From assembly GCA_035310125.1 (NCBI GenBank), contig DATGEP010000240.1:1-5644 (forward strand): DNA of 5,644 bases, given 5' to 3'. Positions 4,904 through 5,644 of this stretch are shown piece after piece; position 1 is the first letter of the stretch; every line of letters begins with the position of its first letter. The position numbers were made by a program, and so were the translations under genes. The notes below the pieces were generated by a model. It worked only from the letters and a program-made list of their open reading frames with translations. It had not been told where the DNA came from and did not search any database. This stretch comes from DATGEP01 sp035310125 (lineage in GTDB: Bacteria > Chloroflexota > Ktedonobacteria > Ktedonobacterales > JADMIN01).

Positions 4904-5644
4904 GTGACTGCCTACCGTCTCTCCAGGCGCAACGCCATTGGACTCTTTGCTGGAGCAGCTGTCACTGCCGGGCTGGCCGGCGCGTGCGCCTCGCGCGTCG
5001 TGCCTGTCACCGTGACGCCGTCGGCCGTGAAGTCAGGCGGCAATTTGATCTACGGAGTTGTGCAGCCGATCGCGAGCATTGCCGAGTATCCATTCAGTGC
5101 GCCTGGCGTGTCATTCCGACGCACCCTGTGGGACACACTGATCAGTCTCGATCCTCAGCGCCGCCCGGTGCCAGAGCTCGCAGAGTCGTGGACCATCTCA
5201 GCTGACGGTCGAACTGTGACCTTCAAGCTGCGTGACGGAATTGTCTTTCACTCAGGCCGTGTATTCACCGCTGAGGACGCGGCGTGGAACATCGAATACC
5301 TGCAGGATCCAAAGACGCAAGCTGGCGCAGGAGAGGCGTTCAAAGGAGTTCGGGTCAGTTCGCTAAATAAAACGACACTCCAGCTGGAACTTCCGGAGCC
5401 GGTTCCGCAGTTGTTCTCTGCACTCGCGGGTGCGCCGATGCTGGATTCCCAATCCGATCTGGCACGCAGTCCCGAGGGCACTGGCCCGTTCAAGCTGGAC
5501 GCCTTCGAGGCTGGCAACGAGCTCCGACTGATCCGCAATAGCGCCTACTGGCGGTCCGGATTGCCATATCTCGACCGACTGACCATTCGTGTCATACCCG
5601 ACTCCAGCTCGTTGCTCGTGAATCTCGAGTCGGGTGCCGCACAC
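4904..5644 (+). CDS. ABC transporter solute-binding protein, family 5 (partial)
   Basis: This gene runs off the window end; 247 codons are visible, about half of the usual 500-600. It encodes the extracytoplasmic binding component of a DppA/OppA-type ABC importer for peptides or other small solutes. The N-terminus has a twin-arginine signal (SRRNAIGLF, residues 7-15), a hydrophobic stretch and a lipobox-like LAGAC ending at Cys28, so a membrane-anchored lipoprotein exported folded is likely. Family 5 blocks follow: VPELAESWTISADGRTVTFKL (89-109; minor substitutions from the family pattern), RDGIVFHSGRVFTAEDAAW (110-128), EGTGPFKL (191-198) and PYLDRLTIRVIPD (221-233). The substrate cannot be told. 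The GTG start has no good Shine-Dalgarno, and the right end of the IS630 element lies only 13 bp before it, so its native promoter and leader were probably displaced. Confidence 0.85.
   Translation, partial: MTAYRLSRRNAIGLFAGAAVTAGLAGACASRVVPVTVTPSAVKSGGNLIYGVVQPIASIAEYPFSAPGVSFRRTLWDTLISLDPQRRPVPELAESWTISADGRTVTFKLRDGIVFHSGRVFTAEDAAWNIEYLQDPKTQAGAGEAFKGVRVSSLNKTTLQLELPEPVPQLFSALAGAPMLDSQSDLARSPEGTGPFKLDAFEAGNELRLIRNSAYWRSGLPYLDRLTIRVIPDSSSLLVNLESGAAH

Noticed and set aside
5248..5644. Two minus-strand open frames at the right edge.
   Set aside because: They are antisense to the solute-binding protein gene, whose family motifs are unmistakable on the plus strand.
1..5644. A CRISPR array or other regularly spaced repeat family.
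   Set aside because: No repeat unit of 20 bp or more recurs at regular spacing anywhere in the window.

Overview
The window is a GC-rich bacterial accessory region containing two or three layers of mobile DNA. No marker gene fixes the organism. High GC, frequent GTG starts and a Tat-type lipoprotein signal on a family 5 solute-binding protein would fit Chloroflexota or Actinomycetota; this is inference only.

Positions 1-202 are a non-coding leader with a 12-bp palindrome and a short tandem repeat. A compact plus-strand cluster follows: a HicA-type toxin (203-433), a short HicB-type antitoxin (451-696) and a phage-type tyrosine recombinase (from 719). The recombinase stops resembling its family at about position 1630. 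It has lost the C-terminal half of its catalytic domain, including the HxxR motif and the tyrosine nucleophile. What follows is unrelated DNA carrying, on the minus strand, a 537-codon gene (3288 down to 1675). I recognise its product only as a recurrent uncharacterised protein type with a winged-helix-like C-terminus. It is the best candidate here for something undescribed.

Upstream of that gene, 3375-3552 is unusually rich in inverted repeats. It holds a minus-strand intrinsic terminator, two tight hairpins, two long-range pairings that exclude each other unless they form a pseudoknot, and a 12-bp palindrome. I do not know what this element is.

Directly after the palindrome lies an IS630-family insertion sequence (3553-4890), bounded by TA on both sides and by imperfect inverted termini. 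Its transposase, on the minus strand, keeps all three DDE residues but is split by one extra A in a short A run. The right end of the IS lies 13 bp before the GTG start of a plus-strand peptide/solute-binding lipoprotein (4904 to the window end, incomplete). That gene has therefore probably been cut off from its original leader, which may be the structured region at 3431-3550.

The simplest history is an integrative element (hicAB-int) whose integrase was broken by a second insertion or deletion, with an IS630 copy later landing in the boundary next to a resident transporter gene. Only hicAB, the 537-codon gene and the binding-protein gene look intact within the window.
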